Source: Melitaea cinxia
Lineage: Eukaryota; Arthropoda; Insecta; Lepidoptera; Nymphalidae
Length of the DNA stretch: 64,000 nt
Assembly: GCF_905220565.1 (NCBI RefSeq)
Contig: NC_059406.1
Coordinates: 16,777,314 to 16,841,313, forward strand
Direction: 5' to 3'
The notes beneath the pieces are model-generated. The model was not told where the DNA came from. It made no database searches and saw only the letters and a program-made list of their open reading frames with translations. Positions 20,398-30,690 of the stretch are shown piece by piece (positions within the stretch are counted from its first letter, which is position 1; every line of letters begins with the position of its first letter). The position numbers were made by a program, and so were the translations under genes.

Positions 20398-20564
20398 ATC
20401 TTCCTACCAACTCAGATACCTTTGTGGGCTCACGCACAACACTTTGATGAACATCATGACATCGTGATCAAATGCATAGTATACGATTCTATAAGGGACA
20501 TACAGACAAACATTCATTTTTATATAAATAGATTTTATCGAGTGCCTTTTGATTAAGCTATAAT

Positions 20565-20672
20565 AACGCGTATTTACTTCGACTAGTTTTTCGTCTACTT
20601 ACGTTGTATTAATTTTCGATGTAATTGAACTTGGCTTTTTCTTGTTTACGAGCAAACACAATTTTACGTAGT
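20565..20672 (+). mobile_element. HINE 3' end fragment
   Basis: GCGTATTTACTTCGACTAGT, TTTTTCGTCTACTTACGTTG, TCGATGTAATTGAACTTGGC and the hairpin GTTTACGAGCAAACACAATT. Confidence 0.65.
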
Positions 20673-20894
20673 AAGGTAGAGGCTATAATTGGACAGGTTA
20701 TGACATATTTTTTTATTGTTAAATTGAAAAGAAGATTACTCTTTCGTACTGGCTTACATACTATCGATACAAATTCACACGTGAATCATTAAAAAATAAA
20801 TTAACATTTGCTGTAAAATTCCCATTAAAGTAAGTAAGGAGAAATCAGCGCAGCTTTATCAATGCAGCTTTATCCATTACTCTTACACTTATTA
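20673..20894. other. Unassigned sequence
   Basis: Nothing recognised. Confidence 0.4.
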
Positions 20895-21205
20895 CGTTAA
20901 CTGAGGTAGGGCAAAGCTGGAAATTCCCTGCTACAAATATGGAGCAGCCAGACTGGGGTAGTACCTCGACCTTACAGAAGATCACAGCTAAATAATACTG
21001 CTTTCAAGTAGTGTTGTGTTCCTGTTGGTGAGTAAGGTTACCAGAGCTCCTGGGGTGGGGGGATGGGGGATAGGGTTGGCAACGCGCTAGCGATGATTTT
21101 GGTTTTGCAGAATTCTATAAGCCACGGTAATCGCTTACCATCAGGTGACCGTGGGTACGCTTGTTTACCGACCTAGTTATATAAAAATAAAAAAAAATAA
21201 ATACA
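20895..21205 (+). mobile_element. REP-C, near full length, A-tailed
   Basis: Order: AACTGAGGTAGGGCAAAGC, CTCGACCTTACAGAAGATCA, AAATAATACTGCTTTCAAGT, TGTTCCTGTTGGTGAGTAAG, a G-rich GGGGTGGGGGGATGGGGG, GCAACGCGCTAGCGATG, TAATCGCTTACCATCAGGTG, ACGCTTGTTTACCGACCTAG, then TATATAAAAATAAAAAAAA. The A-rich end marks it as a retroposon 3' terminus. LINE 3' UTR or SINE is undecided. Confidence 0.65.
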
Positions 21206-21397
21206 AATACAGGTAAGAAACACGACGTAGTAAAAATAACGCGTGCGATGAAATAGCGGTAAAAGATAAAACTAAGCTTCATAAAGTAATTTCATAAAAT
21301 GTTTAACTTTTAAAGAGAAATTCTTATTTGTATGTAAAAAATGAAACGATCACTCAGAACTACTAGCACTAGCTGTGTAAAACAGCAATATTGCAAC
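21206..21397. other. Unassigned sequence
   Basis: Nothing recognised. Confidence 0.4.
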
Positions 21398-22002
21398 ATA
21401 TTGCTCGCAAACGAAAAAAAACCGACTTCAATTACATCGACAAGTAATACAGCGTAGATCGACGAAAAAATAGTCAAGCAACTACGCGTAATCAAAGATT
21501 ACTCAAAAAGTAGTTATCAGATCTCAATAAAATTTATATGTGACCACATGTTAAACATCAGCTTTCGATTAAATTAAAAATTATCAAAATCGGTACACCC
21601 AGTAAAAAGTTATTACGGATTTTCGAGAGTTTCCCTCGATTTCTCTGGGATCCCATCATCAGATCCTGGTTTCCTTATCACGGTACCAAACTAGGGATAT
21701 CCCCTTTCCAACAAAAAAAGCATTATTAAAATTGGTACATCCAGTAGAAAGTTATGCGGTATAATACAACGTAGATCGACAAAGAAAGCGTCAAGTAAAA
21801 ACGCATTTTTAGATATTACTCGAAAAGTAGTTGTTAGATCTCAAATAAATTTAAATGGGACCAATTGGCACACACCACCTTTCGATTAAAACAAAATTTG
21901 TCGAAATCGGTCTACTCGGTCAAAAGTTCTGATGTAACATACATAAAAAAAAAATACTGTCGAATTGAGAACCTCCTCCTTTTTTGAAAGTCGGTTAAAA
22001 AT
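21398..22002 (-). mobile_element. HINE, full length (about 600 bp)
   Basis: Longest intact HINE here. Minus-strand order: AACCGACTTTCAAAAAAGG, two successive units each with AAATTT...ATCTAACAACTAC or ATCTGATAACTAC wording, the CCCTCGATTTCTCTGGGATC block between them (plus strand 21630), GAAGTCGGTTTTTTTTCGTT and the hairpin. The repeated core accounts for the length differences between HINE copies. Confidence 0.78.
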
Positions 22003-22407
22003 AACAGAATAAAAAAACCACGTAACGTAAACGCTTAAGCAATAAGAAAACAATTACAAAACAATTTTCGCGCGTTTTTAACAATATAATAACAAACACA
22101 AAAGTAAAAGACCTTTTCGCATTTTCGCAATTTTATTACATACGTCGTAATCCCGCACCAAGGGCTCGTCCTGACGTATTATTTGACAAATATGGCGGAC
22201 TGTTATCCCTTCAGACATAAATAAGAGTCTATTTGTACGTGTGTTTGTCGCGCAATGTGTTGCGGAGCGGATTATAAAAGTCAGCGTATTTATATTAAGA
22301 AATTTAAGACTTGATTTTTGTTTAAACAATTGTATCATGGTATTGTCTTTTAAAAAACCACATATGCATGTGTGAAATGGCATGACATAATATGTTTTGT
22401 CTATTTT
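22003..22407. other. Unassigned, partly GC-rich sequence
   Basis: 22135-22290 is moderately GC-rich (CCCGCACCAAGGGCTCGTCC, GCGCAATGTGTTGCGGAGCG) and unlike any repeat here. A 101-codon minus-strand frame (22078-22383) spans it; it starts well but shows no domain, so I do not call it. Confidence 0.4.
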
Positions 22408-22451
22408 TTACCGACTTCTAAAAAGGAGGTTCTCGATTCAATTGTATATCC

Positions 22452-22793
22452 CACTAGCTGACCCTACAAACGTTGTTTGGCCTTATATGTTATTAACCGT
22501 TTGACCGACGATCTACGTAATATTGCCGATGGAGGCTGGATGAGGATTGCGGAAAACCGGGATGTTTGGCGCGAACTTGGGGAGGCCTATGTCCAGCAGT
22601 GGACTGCAATTTAGGCTGAGCTGACTGACTGACTGACTGTTATTAACCCCTTATAATTTAGCTGTATGAAAAAATAGATGTTGGCCGATTCTCAGACCTA
22701 CCCGATATGCACACAAGATTTCATAAAAATCAGTCCAGCCGTTTCGGAGGAGTATTGTAACTAATATTATGACACGAGAATTTTATACATAAG
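22452..22793 (+). mobile_element. REP-J, split by an RTE 3' end (middle layer)
   Basis: ACTAGCTGACCCTACAAACG starts it. After the insertion it resumes CCTTATAATTTAGCTG, ATAGATGTTGGCCGATTCTC, ATTTCATAAAAATCAGTCCA and GCCGTTTCGGAGGAGTATTG, ending GAATTTTATACATAAGA. An uninterrupted copy is at 44392-44702. Confidence 0.75.
22499..22637 (+). pseudogene. RTE 3' end inserted in REP-J (inner layer)
   Basis: 139 bp between two copies of TGTTATTAACC (22488-22498 and 22638-22648). Translation gives DDLRNIA, GGWMRIAENRDVWRELGEAY and VQQWTAI before a stop, the end of an RTE ORF. The tail is (GACT)n. Truncated at insertion and never functional. Confidence 0.88.
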
Positions 22794-22795
22794 AT

Positions 22796-22967
22796 TTTTC
22801 ACTGAATTTTTGTTTAATCATAATAAATTATAGCCTATGTCACTCCTGAATAGTGTAGCTTTCTGTTAATGAAAGAATTTTCGTGATCGGATCAGTATTT
22901 GCGAAGATTGCCCCCTACATACAAACAAAGTTAGAAACTAACTCTTTATAATATCACTATAGATGTG
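22796..22967 (-). mobile_element. REP-M-like fragment
   Basis: Plus-strand ATAAATTATAGCCTATGTCA, CTGAATAGTGTAGCTTTCTG, TGATCGGATCAGTATTTGCG, CTTTATAATATCACTATAGA. The same sequence stands in the opposite orientation at 30540-30690. Confidence 0.6.
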
Positions 22968-23115
22968 TATTATTTCACAACTGATTATTAGTGGTACTGA
23001 TTTTGATGATTATTTTTATTAGAAAAGTCATTCTTGTCATGTGGTACCATTTAAATTGGAGCAAGATGTGGCAGTAGGTTTTTATAATTATAACTAATAA
23101 TGCGTATTAATGATT

Positions 23116-24087
23116 GTTGTGGCTGTGTCCAGTGGTCTCGATCTCTGCTCACGTTTGACAGTTTGTTTGTATTAGCCGTAACGTTTTCCATCGTGATCTG
23201 GGTGGGATTCATGTGGTATGTTTCCGGTATTTTTAATATGGACAGTTGTTGATTTATAGAAATGTCTTGCGTATTTTCGTATCACAGAGGACGAGATAAA
23301 CAATTGGCTTCATTATCGAACATAGCGTCAATTAAAATCAATATTATTTGAAATTTAATACTTTAATGAACTGAAGATAAAAACAAACTTCTTTATTTGT
23401 TCGTATAGTATAACATTAAAAAAAATCACTTCCACTAGATGACCTACTTATTTAATAGGATTTTAATCAAATTTTTTTTTTTTCAATTTATTGACCAATA
23501 CATAACAAATACATTATACTTTGTAATTTAAGTACCACGAAAACCTCGCGGGTTTATCTGGGTACAGAGAGTCAGTTAATTCAGTTTGTTTTTGTAAAAA
23601 ATAATTTTTTAAAACGTAATGTAAAAAATTTAAGCAATTTTTCAATCAACGAAATTAAACTCAGGTGAAACCACGTGGCTAAACTTGTACGTAAACATAA
23701 AAGCGTGTCTTAGAATGAAACCTAAAGCATATTTCATAAATATTTTCTCTTTCACGTATTACTTAAAAACAAATTGACAGTTTAGTTTATATTCGTAACC
23801 TTTCAGGCATAAATTATATTTCTTTTTATTCCGGGAATTTACTTAGATTTTCAACAGACGCTGGCTGACATAGCAGTAATATCGTAAAGAAACATATTAT
23901 ACAAGAAAACATATTATATAGAAACATATTTATAATATTATTTAGGTTTTCAAATGCAAAAAATTGAGATAATTTTTATTGTATCAGTTGGCGGTATTGC
24001 ATACAAACTCATACATACATACACACCACATGAAAGATAACAAAAGGACAAACCTATGAAGAAAAAAGTATGCGTGAATACACACGA
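23116..24087. other. Unassigned AT-rich sequence
   Basis: Almost 1 kb with no recognised family. 23140-23260 is somewhat less AT-rich. Confidence 0.45.
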
Positions 24088-24225
24088 CAGAAGTGAACTT
24101 CTGAAACGTAACCTACGAGACTTTTTTACCGAGTGCACAAAATACTGTGTAATGTTTTCTATCTCATTCGACGCATTTTTGTTTCATCGAGTTTCAAATT
24201 ACAACTCAAGAAGTTTCACTTCAAA
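24088..24225. mobile_element. MITE-H, short copy
   Basis: Ends CAGAAGTGAACTTCTG (24088-24103) and CAAGAAGTTTCACTTC (24207-24222) are inverted relative to each other and each is close to palindromic. The interior shares CGAGTTTCAAATTAC and GACGCATTTTTG with the longer copies on the opposite strand. About 100 bp of the core is deleted. Confidence 0.6.
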
Positions 24226-25103
24226 AACATTTTAAAGGAATGAGATGTCATTAAAATTCTGAAACTTGAATAACAATAACCTAACCTCGAAAAACAATAC
24301 AGATAAAGTATAAGACAGAACTTGATGGCCTAAATCTAGTCTTCATAAAGACGTAATTATACATGTTGTTCCAACTCTGAACTTTTCTAACGACGTCTCT
24401 GCCAATTGCATTAATGTATCTTCTAGTGCAAGCTTAACAAACTTAAATGAGGCACTTGAAAAAAAATCGCTCAAATTCCGAGTGTGGCCTTTGCAAAAAT
24501 CTTAGAATTACCATCGAACCGTCACAAGCTTGTAACTCTCACAATAACTACTCAAAAATAACCTTTAAATATTTAAACAAGAGATTGTCGTATCACAATA
24601 ATATTTTCTACGTTTTGTTATAAAATATTCAAAGACGCGGAATGAAATATGAAAACGATTTAACGTCGGCTCCGTCTTTACACTTGTTACCTTGAATTTT
24701 TTAATGTAATTATTTTTACGATTTATTGAATTACATACTTCTGCCTACGTTTTTCTAAGAAGCGTTTTCCCTATTTGCTTTTTACTCGCCTGTCATCTCA
24801 TTTTTTTAAGACTTCATTGACTGAATCTTTGATAAATTTTGATATAAAATCTGCAAGATGTACATTGATTTTTTTTTCTCTTCTAATAAAAGTATACAAA
24901 GGAAATCGAAAAACCAAATCGTCACATCGACTTGAAATATTGAAATAGTAACTTTGGACACATGTCGTGATTCAAGTAGTTAAGTTCTATTAATATTAGA
25001 AAATGTGAAAGTAAACTTTGTTTTCGTGAATAACTAAACAAATGAGTGACAATAAACTATGAAATTTATAGAAAGATTATTTTTTTATTTATTTACAGTT
25101 CGA
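24226..25103. other. Unassigned AT-rich sequence
   Basis: Close to 900 bp with no repeat family and no credible frame. Confidence 0.45.
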
Positions 25104-25386
25104 TTCAGCCTGTAATATCCCAGAACTGGACATAGGCCTCTTTCCCCATGTAGGAGAAAGATCAGAGCTTAATCCACCACGCTGCTCCAATGCGGGTTGG
25201 CGGATATATTCCCTACTATGAGTAAAGATCGCTATCAGATGTACATAATAACAACCGGGACCGACAGCTTAACGTGTTCTCCGAGGCACGGTGGGGAGAC
25301 CCACTAGGACTGCACAAACACCCAGACCACGGCAAACACCTGTATGGCCAATACAAATGTTTGTCATGTGCGGGGATCGAACCAGA
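25104..25386 (-). mobile_element. SINE-A, head-truncated
   Basis: Collinear with the full copy at 42969. It stops at box B (GGGGATCGAACCAG), so box A and the 5' end are missing. Confidence 0.8.
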
Positions 25387-25464
25387 ATTTGTATAATAAG
25401 CAGTGCAACAAAAACAATGTTACACTTAGTAGTAAGCTTAACAGTGCACTGTGCTTCTTGAAAT
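25387..25464. other. Short unassigned spacer
   Basis: Nothing recognised. Confidence 0.3.
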
Positions 25465-25785
25465 TCTATACAAATAAATAAAATTAGAGTGTCTGTTTGT
25501 AATATTAAAATAACCGCTTTTTACTTATTGCATATAGATGTGGTACATATACCAAGATAACATTTTTTTACAATTTTTGTCTGTCTGTCTGTCAGTTTGT
25601 TCTGCCTAATCTCTGAAACGGCTGGACCGATTTTGATGGGACTTTCGCTGGCAGATGGCTGATGCAGTAAGGTGTAACTTAGGCTACTTTTATTTTAGAA
25701 GTGTATTCATTTTATAACTCTGTGAACTGAACAATAACTTTTTTATTAGATTCCACGCGGACAAAGTCGCAGGCACAGCTAGTAA
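25465..25785 (+). mobile_element. REP-K, full length
   Basis: From CTATACAAATAAATAAAATT to CGCGGACAAAGTCGCAGGCACAGCTAGT with the TCTG microsatellite and GCTGGACCGATTTTGATGGG in between. Useful reference copy for the family. Confidence 0.7.
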
Positions 25786-25984
25786 AGGATAAACTACCGT
25801 TTATCGTAGTACTTTTCTATCTTCACTTTTTTGATTTTTGTGACAATATCCTATAACGTGTTGAACTATTGTACATTACCGACACGCTCAGCCGCTTAGC
25901 TAGAAACAATATAATACTTATAGCTATTTAAAATGTACACTTTGAATTGTGTAAATTCTTATGAGAATAAATATCTTTGACCTG
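25786..25984. other. Unassigned sequence
   Basis: Nothing recognised. Confidence 0.4.
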
Positions 25985-26060
25985 ACCTGAAACTAACCTT
26001 AACTGAGGAAGGGCAGAGCAGGAAATATCCTGCTCAATATGGAAAATATCATAGGCTGTA
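25985..26060 (+). mobile_element. REP-C 5' fragment
   Basis: TAACCTTAACTGAGGAAGGG and GCAGGAAATATCCTGCTC match the start of the 20895 copy, then the match stops. Confidence 0.45.
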
Positions 26061-26094
26061 TAATATGGGACTATATGGGCGACTATGGTGAAAT

Positions 26095-26335
26095 TTAATA
26101 GAAAGGTTCTCGTACATTGGAGGGAAATGTGCCAAAGGGAGGACACCAGAAAAATGGTCTGATGTTATCAAAAATACAGTGGGAGGCAGCTTGCATTGTG
26201 CAACACATGCTGCTTACGATCGTCTTCAATGGAGACATATATCATTTGTTGTCGCGATCCTCATCATTGTGGGAACGAGGAAGAACACTGAAGTCTGTGG
26301 AAGGATATTGGTTTTACAAGAGTCAACCAAAATAG
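26095..26335 (+). pseudogene. LINE ORF C-terminal remnant
   Basis: Across two frames it reads a typical LINE ORF close: PERWSDVIKNT, VGGSLHCATHAAYDR and QWRHISFVVAI, then HHHCGNEEEH-like low-complexity coding. The W-S-D-x-I and Y-D-R-x-x-W-R-x-I spacing matches insect LINE C-termini. At least one frameshift near 26175. No credible host gene. Confidence 0.6.
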
Positions 26336-27282
26336 TAAGAATGGTAAGTATGGAAAAAGTGAAATTGCATACAAAATGAACCAATAATTCCTTAAACGTC
26401 GCAAAATGTCATTGACAAAAATCAAGCAAAGTATTAACATGGAGACTACATTCGTTCTCTTAGGTTTAAAAAAAGACTATTTCGTACCTATATCATCTAC
26501 ATTTATACAAATTTTATAAAAATGTTCGTATGTGTGTAAACACGCTAATCTAAGAAACCGCTGGTTCGATAATTCGTTTTGTTTTGGTTAGCCCATTTGC
26601 CAAGACTATAGGCTATCTTTTTCTCAAATAAAACCATGTTAATTTGAGAACGAGAAAGACGGAAATTTTAAAAAATTAAATTTATTGAACCATATTCATA
26701 AATAAAACGTGTATAAATTAAGAAGTACTTTGGAGAACGTTAAAAAAAATTCGAAAATCATTCATCTTTTAGCGCCAGTAACAAATGATTCTCATGAAAA
26801 AATATCGAGTTTCATCGTTCGGTTGAGTGGCAAAAAATTCCTCTGAAAAATCCAGATACGAGTGAAATATTCACCCTTCAGGGTGTAATGTATAGAGTTT
26901 AGAAGAGCTCGTCCTGGACAGATACAGGACTGAAATATGGCGAGGGCGTGACGAAAGCAATTATACGATTTACCGTTGCTTCCTGAACGACTGCCATTTG
27001 GACTCTGAATTAAGGTAACGTGCTTTCAATTTTCGCTTTAAAGAAGTGAAAGAAATTGTCTGTGGATATCCCTGTCTTAGACAAAGGCCTATTGTTCTGT
27101 GTTCAGCTTGCTACATTATGTTTCGTTCAATATTTCCTTTGTAGGTTGATTGTAGATATTTCAAATTCTTTACTTATAAGTTACACAATACATTAAAAAG
27201 TATTGAAAAATTTAATGGTGAGGGTGTGATTGTCAAAATATCTGAATAAATAGCTATGAAACGGCTTTTCAATGATGTTTTT
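26336..27282. other. Mostly unassigned sequence with a faint REP-M-like patch
   Basis: 26500-26660 (CTAATCTAAGAAACCGCTGG, ACTATAGGCTATCTTTTTCT) resembles the CCGATTTG/GGCTAT wording of the REP-M group but too weakly to assign. The rest shows nothing. Confidence 0.35.
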
Positions 27283-27283
27283 A

Positions 27284-27445
27284 ACCGACTTCAAACAGGA
27301 AAAAGCTCTCAATTCGACTGTATTTGTCTTTGTGTATCACCTTCCATTACTGGGTTTACCGATATTGATATTTTTTTTATTCAAAAAATTTAATTTTTTT
27401 TGTCATGTAGTCATATTTAAATTTTTGCGAGATTCGAGACGTAGT
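27284..27445 (+). mobile_element. HINE 5' part
   Basis: TTTTTAACCGACTTCAAACA, AGCTCTCAATTCGACTGTAT, TACTGGGTTTACCGATATTG. It ends exactly where a second HINE 5' end begins, so one was probably inserted into or replaced the other. ACTTCAAACAGG is also the motif at the ends of the 60221-60734 inverted repeat. Confidence 0.65.
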
Positions 27446-27790
27446 TTTTAACCGCTTTCAAAAAATAGTAGTTTACTCAATTCGACAGTATATATACGTA
27501 TATATTTATACGTATATATTATGTATGTTCGGGAATAATTTCGTCGTTTACAAACCGATATTAATCATTCATTTTTTGTTGGAAAGGAGATATCCCAAGT
27601 ATGACACCACGATAAAGAAACCAGCATCTGATGATGGATTCCTAGAACATTCCGAGAAATCGAGGGGAACCCTCGAAAATCGTAGTGACGACTCAGTGCG
27701 TTTGTTAATTTTTTTCGTCTACTTACGTTGTATTACTTGTCGATGTAAATTCAAGTCACTATTTTGTTTAATAACAAACAAAATTATTAT
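27446..27790 (+). mobile_element. HINE, full length, compact
   Basis: 5' TTTTTAACCGCTTTCAAAA, an AT/ACGT microsatellite at 27490-27525, GGAAAGGAGATATCCCAAGT, GAGAAATCGAGGGGAACCCT, GTCTACTTACGTTGTATTAC, then a decayed 3' hairpin. The 98-codon frame across it is not a gene. Confidence 0.7.
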
Positions 27791-27827
27791 CACTGCTGTA
27801 GTTCTGTGGCTCATAAGATGATTTAGG

Positions 27828-28605
27828 TTTCAGTTTGTAATATCCCAAACATGGGCAAACATGGGCATTAACAGAAAAATTAATGAACAAAGTAAACGTA
27901 TGTCAAAACGGAATAGAGAGAAGTGTAATTGGGGTAAAAAGATTGGATAAAATAACATTAGAAGAAATAAAAAATATTACTAAATTTAAGGAGGCAAAAA
28001 AGACATGCAAGACTTTAAAATGGAGATGGACGGGACATATGATAAGAGATACAAACGAGAAATGGACAAAAATGATAACGGAGTGGTATCCTAGGAATGG
28101 AAAAAGAAATAAAGGGCGACAAATGAAACGTTGGGAAGATGACCTGAAGAAGGTGGCTGGTCCAGTGTGGATGAGAATAGCGAGAGACAGATCAATGTGG
28201 AAAAAATTAGAGGAGGCCTATGTCGAAGGACAAGCTGTTTGAAACCGATTGTCAATAACAAACTAATATAAATTTTTTAATTTTTCTATAAATTGTGGAA
28301 CAGTAATAAAGGCTTATTTTATTTTATTTTATTTTTATTTTATTTTGTAATATCCCACTGCTGGGAATAGGCCTCTTTCCCTATGTAGGAGAAGAATCAG
28401 TGCTTAATCCAACACGCTGCTCCAATGCGGGTTGGCCGATATATTCCTTACTATGAGTAACGATCACTATCAGGTGTACATGATAACAACCGGGACCGAT
28501 GGCTTAACTTTGAGACCCACAAGGAATGCACAAACACCCAGATTACGGCAAACATCTGTATGGCCAATACACATGTTTGTTGTGTGCGAGGATCGTAATC
28601 GATGA
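27828..28605 (-). mobile_element. SINE-A interrupted by an RTE fragment
   Basis: The element's 3' tip is at 27828-27847 (CAGTTTGTAATATCCCA on plus). The remainder is 28344-28605 (TGCTGGGAATAGGCCTCTTT ... GTGCGAGGATCG). The two parts overlap by the 14-bp duplication. About 15 bp around GCTCTCCGAGGCACGG are also missing near 28508. The head is truncated at box B. Confidence 0.65.
27848..28343 (+). pseudogene. RTE LINE 3' end, last ~120 codons open
   Basis: 27883-28242 is open for 119 codons. Conserved points: a WRWTGHMIRD segment (about residues 48-57), WTKMITEWYPR, GRQMKRWEDDLKKVAGPVWM (about 79-98), IARDRSMWKKLEEAYVEGQA at the end. The first Met is internal; this is the C-terminal tail of an RTE reverse transcriptase. 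An AATAAA at 28305 and a (TTTTA)n tail follow. Lineage differs from the EAYVQQW copies. The intact frame suggests fairly recent insertion, but the enzyme core is absent. Confidence 0.82.
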
Positions 28606-28872
28606 TTTGCCGTACTAATATATATAAGGAAAGACTAAACGGTCTTATTTTTAGAGAAATAATTAACCCGTTTCGACGTACCCATTAACGTAGATGAAAC
28701 AAAGCAATAAAATTTAAGTAGTGTGTTAAATGCCCATCAAATTCAAATTGTAATTCATTCACTACACGTGAGTTACCTTTCAATAAATATACTTTTTAAT
28801 TAGTTGTTTATTTAAAAAAAAAGTCCAAGTGTGAACTTAATGTAAGGTAATTTGCCGTGTAGTGTCTGGCGT
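28606..28872. other. Unassigned AT-rich sequence
   Basis: Nothing recognised. Confidence 0.4.
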
Positions 28873-29072
28873 TCAAATTTAGCACGACCCCCATTCTTCC
28901 CGTGGAGGTCAAAAGAGATGATCGAGGGAAAAATTCCAGGAGACGGGCAGCAGCGTCTCCTGAGTATCATACCACCAACTGCAGTCACCAACACGTAGCG
29001 TCAAGCGCCGTGACTTTGGCGAAATCCATTGCCTATGTCCAGCAGTGGGCTTTTAAAGGCTGATGGGTGGAA
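28873..29072 (+). mobile_element. RTE-d relative, diverged
   Basis: CCCATTCTTCCCGTGGAGGT, GAGACGGGCAGCAGCGTCTC, CTGCAGTCACCAACACGTAG and ATGTCCAGCAGTGGGCTTTT then AGGCTGATGGGTGG keep RTE-d order, but spacing and much of the sequence differ. Probably a sister subfamily. Confidence 0.55.
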
Positions 29073-29960
29073 TCGTTATAAAATAACTTTAGCAACTTCA
29101 GGGCAGCCTCAAATGAGACTCTTTATCATAATTCAGTATAAAATCATATTGACTTCCATATATAGACTTAATGATGGCTTACTTTAACTGATTTTATATA
29201 CCAACGAGCTATATAGACTTAGGGTAACTTAGTCAATTACCTACGACCACAACTAGATTCTACCACAATGATAAACTATTGTATCAATTACAACTATTTT
29301 GACCTCACCTTGCTCTCAAGACCTAGAGAGCACGTTTGACCTTACTAAGGGAGGGAACACAGTGACTACACAGTCCAAGGGTTAAGGTACGTTAATTTGA
29401 TAGGGGTTAAGAGTGTAACTGGAGACGGATTGCGGTTACAAGTGAACTCTGTATGTCCTCTCCGTCTGGTTAACGGTTAAGTTGAAGTCGAATAACTTAA
29501 ATTAGAAACTAACAAAATGTCAATATTAAATGATTTTGTAAATGAAGTTAGACAAGTTTGCATTTTTTTAAGAACTAATTTTTTCTGTATTTATTTAATT
29601 ATTACCAGAAGTAAAAATTTGTTTTTGTAATAAGCATTGGAACTAAAACAATGTCCAGAAATTAGTTAAGTAGTTGGGTAGTTGATAAAGGAACGTGAGT
29701 ATGTATAAAATAATGTGACTATGTACAATTTTGTTAATTGTTCATTAAACCATTGAATTTTCGTCGTCACTTTGTAAATAAAACTCCTTTAGTTATATAT
29801 AACAGGTTGTTCAGAACTTTCTACTAACATTGAACTACAATGATACCAAGGAACTGCTTAAGTGAAAGCATTCGAAATCTGTGTCTTTGTCCCCTGTGTT
29901 CAGCGGTTTAACCCAATCCCAAGATCTTAGTCGTAGGGCTGGCAGGGGCGGCACGCAGAT
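29073..29960. other. Unassigned sequence
   Basis: Close to 900 bp without a recognised family or a frame above 60 codons. Confidence 0.45.
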
Positions 29961-30040
29961 ACAACGCACACACACACACACACGCACGCACTCACACACA
30001 CTCTCTCTCCCTCTAACTCACACTCTCACTCGTAGACTGA
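29961..30040. repeat. AC/TC dinucleotide microsatellite
   Basis: CACACACACACACACGCACG followed by CTCACACACACTCTCTCTCC. The 62-codon frame through it is low-complexity noise. Confidence 0.85.
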
Positions 30041-30544
30041 CACACATCTCTTCAAGATACATACCATAAAACGAAAAAAAAAAGATAAGACAAAACACCA
30101 AATATTAACATATAACTAGCTTGTGCTATAATCACTGGAGGGATCACTGCCTGCCGAAGATACAAGACTTTCCTACTCTAGGCGGCAGGGATTTAAAATA
30201 CATTGTACAGATATATTATTAGATAATTATAATAAGCATTTACAAACACCACCAAACCGAACACCCTTGCAGCATTATAAAAAATAAAATAAATATATAC
30301 TTACAGAACCATTTATAAGAATTAAAACTAATATATTGTCATAACTTCCAGTTTGAGAAAGTGGGATAAGCGGTCAGTCCTGGCGGTCGTGTATTCATAA
30401 TTACCCGCAATTTACAAAAATTGTTTACGATGACGATGCGATTACTCTTTGCTTATTCATTGTTGTAAAATTATTTATTAAGTTGTCTTCCCATGATAAA
30501 TGGCATTGCAATAAATCTAATAGATATTACAAAGATGTAAAGAT
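30041..30544. other. Unassigned AT-rich sequence
   Basis: Nothing recognised. Confidence 0.4.
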
Positions 30545-30690
30545 TCTAACTTTGTTTGTTTGTAGGGGGTAATCTTCGCAAATACTGATCCGATCATGAA
30601 AATTCTTTCGCTAACAGAAAGCTACACTATTCAGGAGTGACATAGGCTATATTTTATTGTGATTGAACAATTAATTCAGTGAAAAATGTT
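30545..30690 (+). mobile_element. REP-M-like fragment
   Basis: GATTCTAACTTTGTTTGTTT, CGCAAATACTGATCCGATCA, CAGAAAGCTACACTATTCAG, GACATAGGCTATATTTTATT. Opposite orientation to 22796-22967. Confidence 0.6.

Larger units (their letters stand above)
18745..20535 (+). mobile_element. Composite repeat unit with minisatellite and inverted repeat
   Basis: Begins near ACAAGCTGTACCTTGCGCGC, a start reminiscent of the AGCTGT-type lepidopteran repeats, and closes near CATTCATTTTTATATAAATA at 20510-20533. Inside are a 118-bp tandem array and, further right, a 768-bp block bounded by 182-bp inverted arms that may be a separate insertion. No ORF of any size. The outer limits are my inference from end wording. 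Confidence 0.45.
22408..23115 (+). mobile_element. HINE interrupted by other elements (outer layer)
   Basis: The 5' end TTACCGACTTCTAAAAAGGA to ATTCAATTGTATATC occupies 22408-22450. The same element continues at about 22968 with TTTCACAACTGATTATTAGT, ACTGATTTTGATGATTATTT and TCATGTGGTACCATTTAAAT to about 23115. REP-J and a REP-M-like piece fill the gap. Confidence 0.6.

Noticed and set aside
22078..22383. 101-codon minus-strand frame as a gene
   Set aside because: No recognisable domain. The AT-rich ends look non-coding.
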